Under the pieces are notes generated by a model. That model was given only the letters and a program-made list of their open reading frames with translations, searched no databases and had not been told where the DNA came from. Made by a program: the position numbers and the translations under genes. 25,764 bases of DNA, taken from an uncultured Chromatiaceae bacterium (lineage in GTDB: Bacteria; Pseudomonadota; Gammaproteobacteria; Enterobacterales; Alteromonadaceae). Shown here one piece after another: positions 24,322-25,764 of this stretch; position 1 is the first letter of the stretch; every line of letters begins with the position of its first letter. The stretch covers positions 1-25,764 of the forward strand of contig CAMLSF010000039.1 in the NCBI GenBank assembly GCA_946482615.1. The letters run 5' to 3'.

Positions 24322-25071
24322 TTAATCCAGTGTAGGTAAGGTCAGCTGGGGATAACGCCGATAAAAAGTTTTCAGCTGGCCCGTTTTATATAACTCACTA
24401 AAACGTTGATCCCAGATAGTTTTAAAAGTGCGGCCTGCTGCATTATCCGCAAAAGCCAGATAAATAGGGTCTCGTAGCAGTTCTTTGTACTGCAAAGGCT
24501 GCAGTTTGACTGGCGTTTCGCCTTGCAGATACTGCAACAACTCACTTTTCTCTGCCAGGTAAATATCAACCCGACCATTTTTCACCAGTTCCACTCCCTG
24601 TTTGATACTCAACACCTCATAGCCTTTTTCCGGCAAATCCAATAGCAGATGTAAATCATAAGCCAAATCCCATGCCAGTTTGTGCTGTTTTAGCTGTTGT
24701 AAATGCGGTGCAGCCATATGTTCAGGATCGTAAACGGCGACAATTAAATCAAAATCAAAAGGCTGAGCTGAAAGTAATAAGGCCTGGCGCTTACTGATGG
24801 ATTCATGGGCGGAAAGACCCGGGACCATATGGTACTTGCCCTGCTGTACCAGATTAATAGCTCGACCGAAGTTACTGAAATGCCATACCAGCTCGACCTG
24901 CTCCGAAAGGTAAATCAACTGGAATAAATCTGCATAAGCACCTGAACCGTCCGCATTGGTAAAGCCAGGCCAAACTGGTGTACTGATATGAAGTTGAAGC
25001 GGCACTTTTTGATCCGCAAAAAGTGGCTCTGCAATGAAAAAACAAAACAGCAAATAAAAACGGTACATCAT
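24322..25071 (-). CDS. Periplasmic solute-binding protein, family 3 type, orphan
   Basis: This 249-residue exported protein has a signal peptide (about 1-19, ending PLFADQ) followed by a type 2 periplasmic binding fold of the amino-acid-binding (SBP_bac_3) kind. Segments such as GAYADLFQLI, KYHMVPGLS, KLAWDLAYD, GRVDIYLAEKSEL and the C-terminal FKTIWDQRFSELYKTGQLKTFYRRY follow the family order. No permease or ATPase gene is nearby, so it is an orphan whose ligand and partners are unknown. Such orphans in Alteromonadales may act in sensing rather than import. Two adjacent ATG codons make the start uncertain by one residue. It is convergent with oxyR. Confidence 0.82.
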   Translation of the reverse strand: MMYRFYLLFCFFIAEPLFADQKVPLQLHISTPVWPGFTNADGSGAYADLFQLIYLSEQVELVWHFSNFGRAINLVQQGKYHMVPGLSAHESISKRQALLLSAQPFDFDLIVAVYDPEHMAAPHLQQLKQHKLAWDLAYDLHLLLDLPEKGYEVLSIKQGVELVKNGRVDIYLAEKSELLQYLQGETPVKLQPLQYKELLRDPIYLAFADNAAGRTFKTIWDQRFSELYKTGQLKTFYRRYPQLTLPTLD

Positions 25072-25252
25072 CCGGTGATATCTCTGAACTTTTTCAAAGC
25101 TTAGCTGAAATTCCGCTCAGTGTGGTCTGGCAGAAAAAGAGCTTGTGTTGAAAAAAACATCTTTGTAGACTGCGCGCCGCGCTGTCATAGCGCTTTTGGT
25201 ATCGGCTTACATGCCGATGAAATAAAGTTTGTCGGTAAAGCGGACTACAACT

Positions 25253-25764
25253 ATGCAAGTAAAAGATTTCTCCTTTGAGCTGCCTGAGCAGCTGATCGCT
25301 CGTTTCCCTAAAGCTGAACGTTCCAGCAGTCGTTTATTAAAAATGCAGCGCCAGACTGGTGAGTTATCCCATCTGGTATTCACTGATTTAGTGGCTGAAC
25401 TCAATAGCGGCGACTTATTAGTTTTTAACAATACCAGGGTGATCCCGGCCCGGTTGTTTGGTCAGAAAGAGTCGGGCGGTAAAGTCGAAATTCTGGTTGA
25501 GCGGGTGCTTGATAACCAGCGCTTTTTAGCTCATGTACGCGCCAGTAAAGCGCCAAAGCCAGACAGTATGATTTTGGTCGATGACAATACAAAGCTGAAA
25601 ATGCTGCAGCGTCACGATACTTTATTTGAACTGGAGCTGCTGGGCGAAGAGCCGTTGCTGACTATGCTGGACAGGCTGGGCCATATGCCGCTGCCGCCAT
25701 ACATAGACAGACCAGACAGCGATGAAGATAAACAAAGGTATCAGACCGTGTATAACCAGAAGCC
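25253..25764 (+). CDS. queA: tRNA preQ1(34) S-adenosylmethionine ribosyltransferase-isomerase QueA, 5' part
   Basis: QueA transfers and isomerises the ribosyl part of S-adenosylmethionine onto preQ1-modified tRNA, forming epoxyqueuosine in queuosine synthesis. The first 170 codons are present and the gene runs off the window (full length is about 345-350). The start [19 protein letters not shown] and the [13 protein letters not shown] motif (about 60-72) are characteristic. The segment GHMPLPPYI near the window end is also typical. A 6-bp hairpin (ATCGGC/GCCGAT) lies in the leader at 25201-25218. In many gammaproteobacteria queA is followed by tgt, which would lie outside this window. Confidence 0.95.
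   Translation, partial: MQVKDFSFELPEQLIARFPKAERSSSRLLKMQRQTGELSHLVFTDLVAELNSGDLLVFNNTRVIPARLFGQKESGGKVEILVERVLDNQRFLAHVRASKAPKPDSMILVDDNTKLKMLQRHDTLFELELLGEEPLLTMLDRLGHMPLPPYIDRPDSDEDKQRYQTVYNQK

Noticed and set aside
24322..25071. Solute-binding protein as a second PstS
   Set aside because: Its motif order follows the amino-acid-type binding proteins, without the Ser/Thr/Gly phosphate-binding segments of PstS, and no Pho box precedes it.
25182..25199. CTGTCAT upstream of queA as a possible Pho box
   Set aside because: Only one half site is present; the following 7-mer at the required spacing (CTTTTGG) does not match and no suitable -10 follows.

Overview
This window is a chromosomal segment from a gammaproteobacterium. 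Gene content, moderate GC and protein sequences resemble Alteromonadales/Rheinheimera-type bacteria; this is an impression from the proteins, not a computed placement. Most of the 25.8 kb is a phosphate-homeostasis locus. I saw no mobile element, CRISPR array, tRNA or rRNA, and no frameshifted gene.

Layout. (1) 1-2838, minus strand: a large lipoprotein made of two tandem copies of a beta-helix-like module, with a REP-like palindrome and a hairpin behind it. (2) 3069-5296, plus: phoB and phoR, the phosphate two-component system. (3) 5283-7210: a LysR-type regulator divergent from a YeiH-family membrane protein. (4) 13474 back to 7176, minus: ppk-ppx (polyphosphate synthesis and breakdown), then an AI-2E/PerM-type permease and an exported M20 amidohydrolase. 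(5) 13472-14145, minus: a GcvR-like protein with two ACT domains. (6) 14213-21219, plus: pstS, pstC, pstA, pstB and phoU, the high-affinity phosphate ABC transporter and its regulator. (7) 21261-23322, plus: a DUF47 PhoU-like protein and the Pit low-affinity phosphate transporter. (8) 23407-25764: oxyR, a convergent periplasmic solute-binding protein, and the 5' part of queA.

How it works together. Five transcription units (lipoprotein, phoB-phoR, ppk-ppx, pstS, pstC-onward) each carry two 7-nt direct repeats resembling CTGTCAT with a 4-nt spacer, then 10 nt, then a -10-like hexamer. This is the expected geometry of PhoB-activated promoters. Phosphate starvation should therefore switch on uptake (Pst), sensing (PhoBR, PhoU), polyphosphate turnover (Ppk/Ppx) and the uncharacterised lipoprotein together. 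Pit/DUF47 sits after a strong terminator and shows no Pho box.

The least ordinary parts are the tandem-duplicated Pho-linked lipoprotein and the two enlarged permeases. PstC has a periplasmic insert of about 390 residues with propeller-like repeats. PstA has one of about 260 residues containing a coiled coil. Several start codons were moved downstream of the longest reading frame using Shine-Dalgarno position, signal peptides and, for pstC, the promoter.
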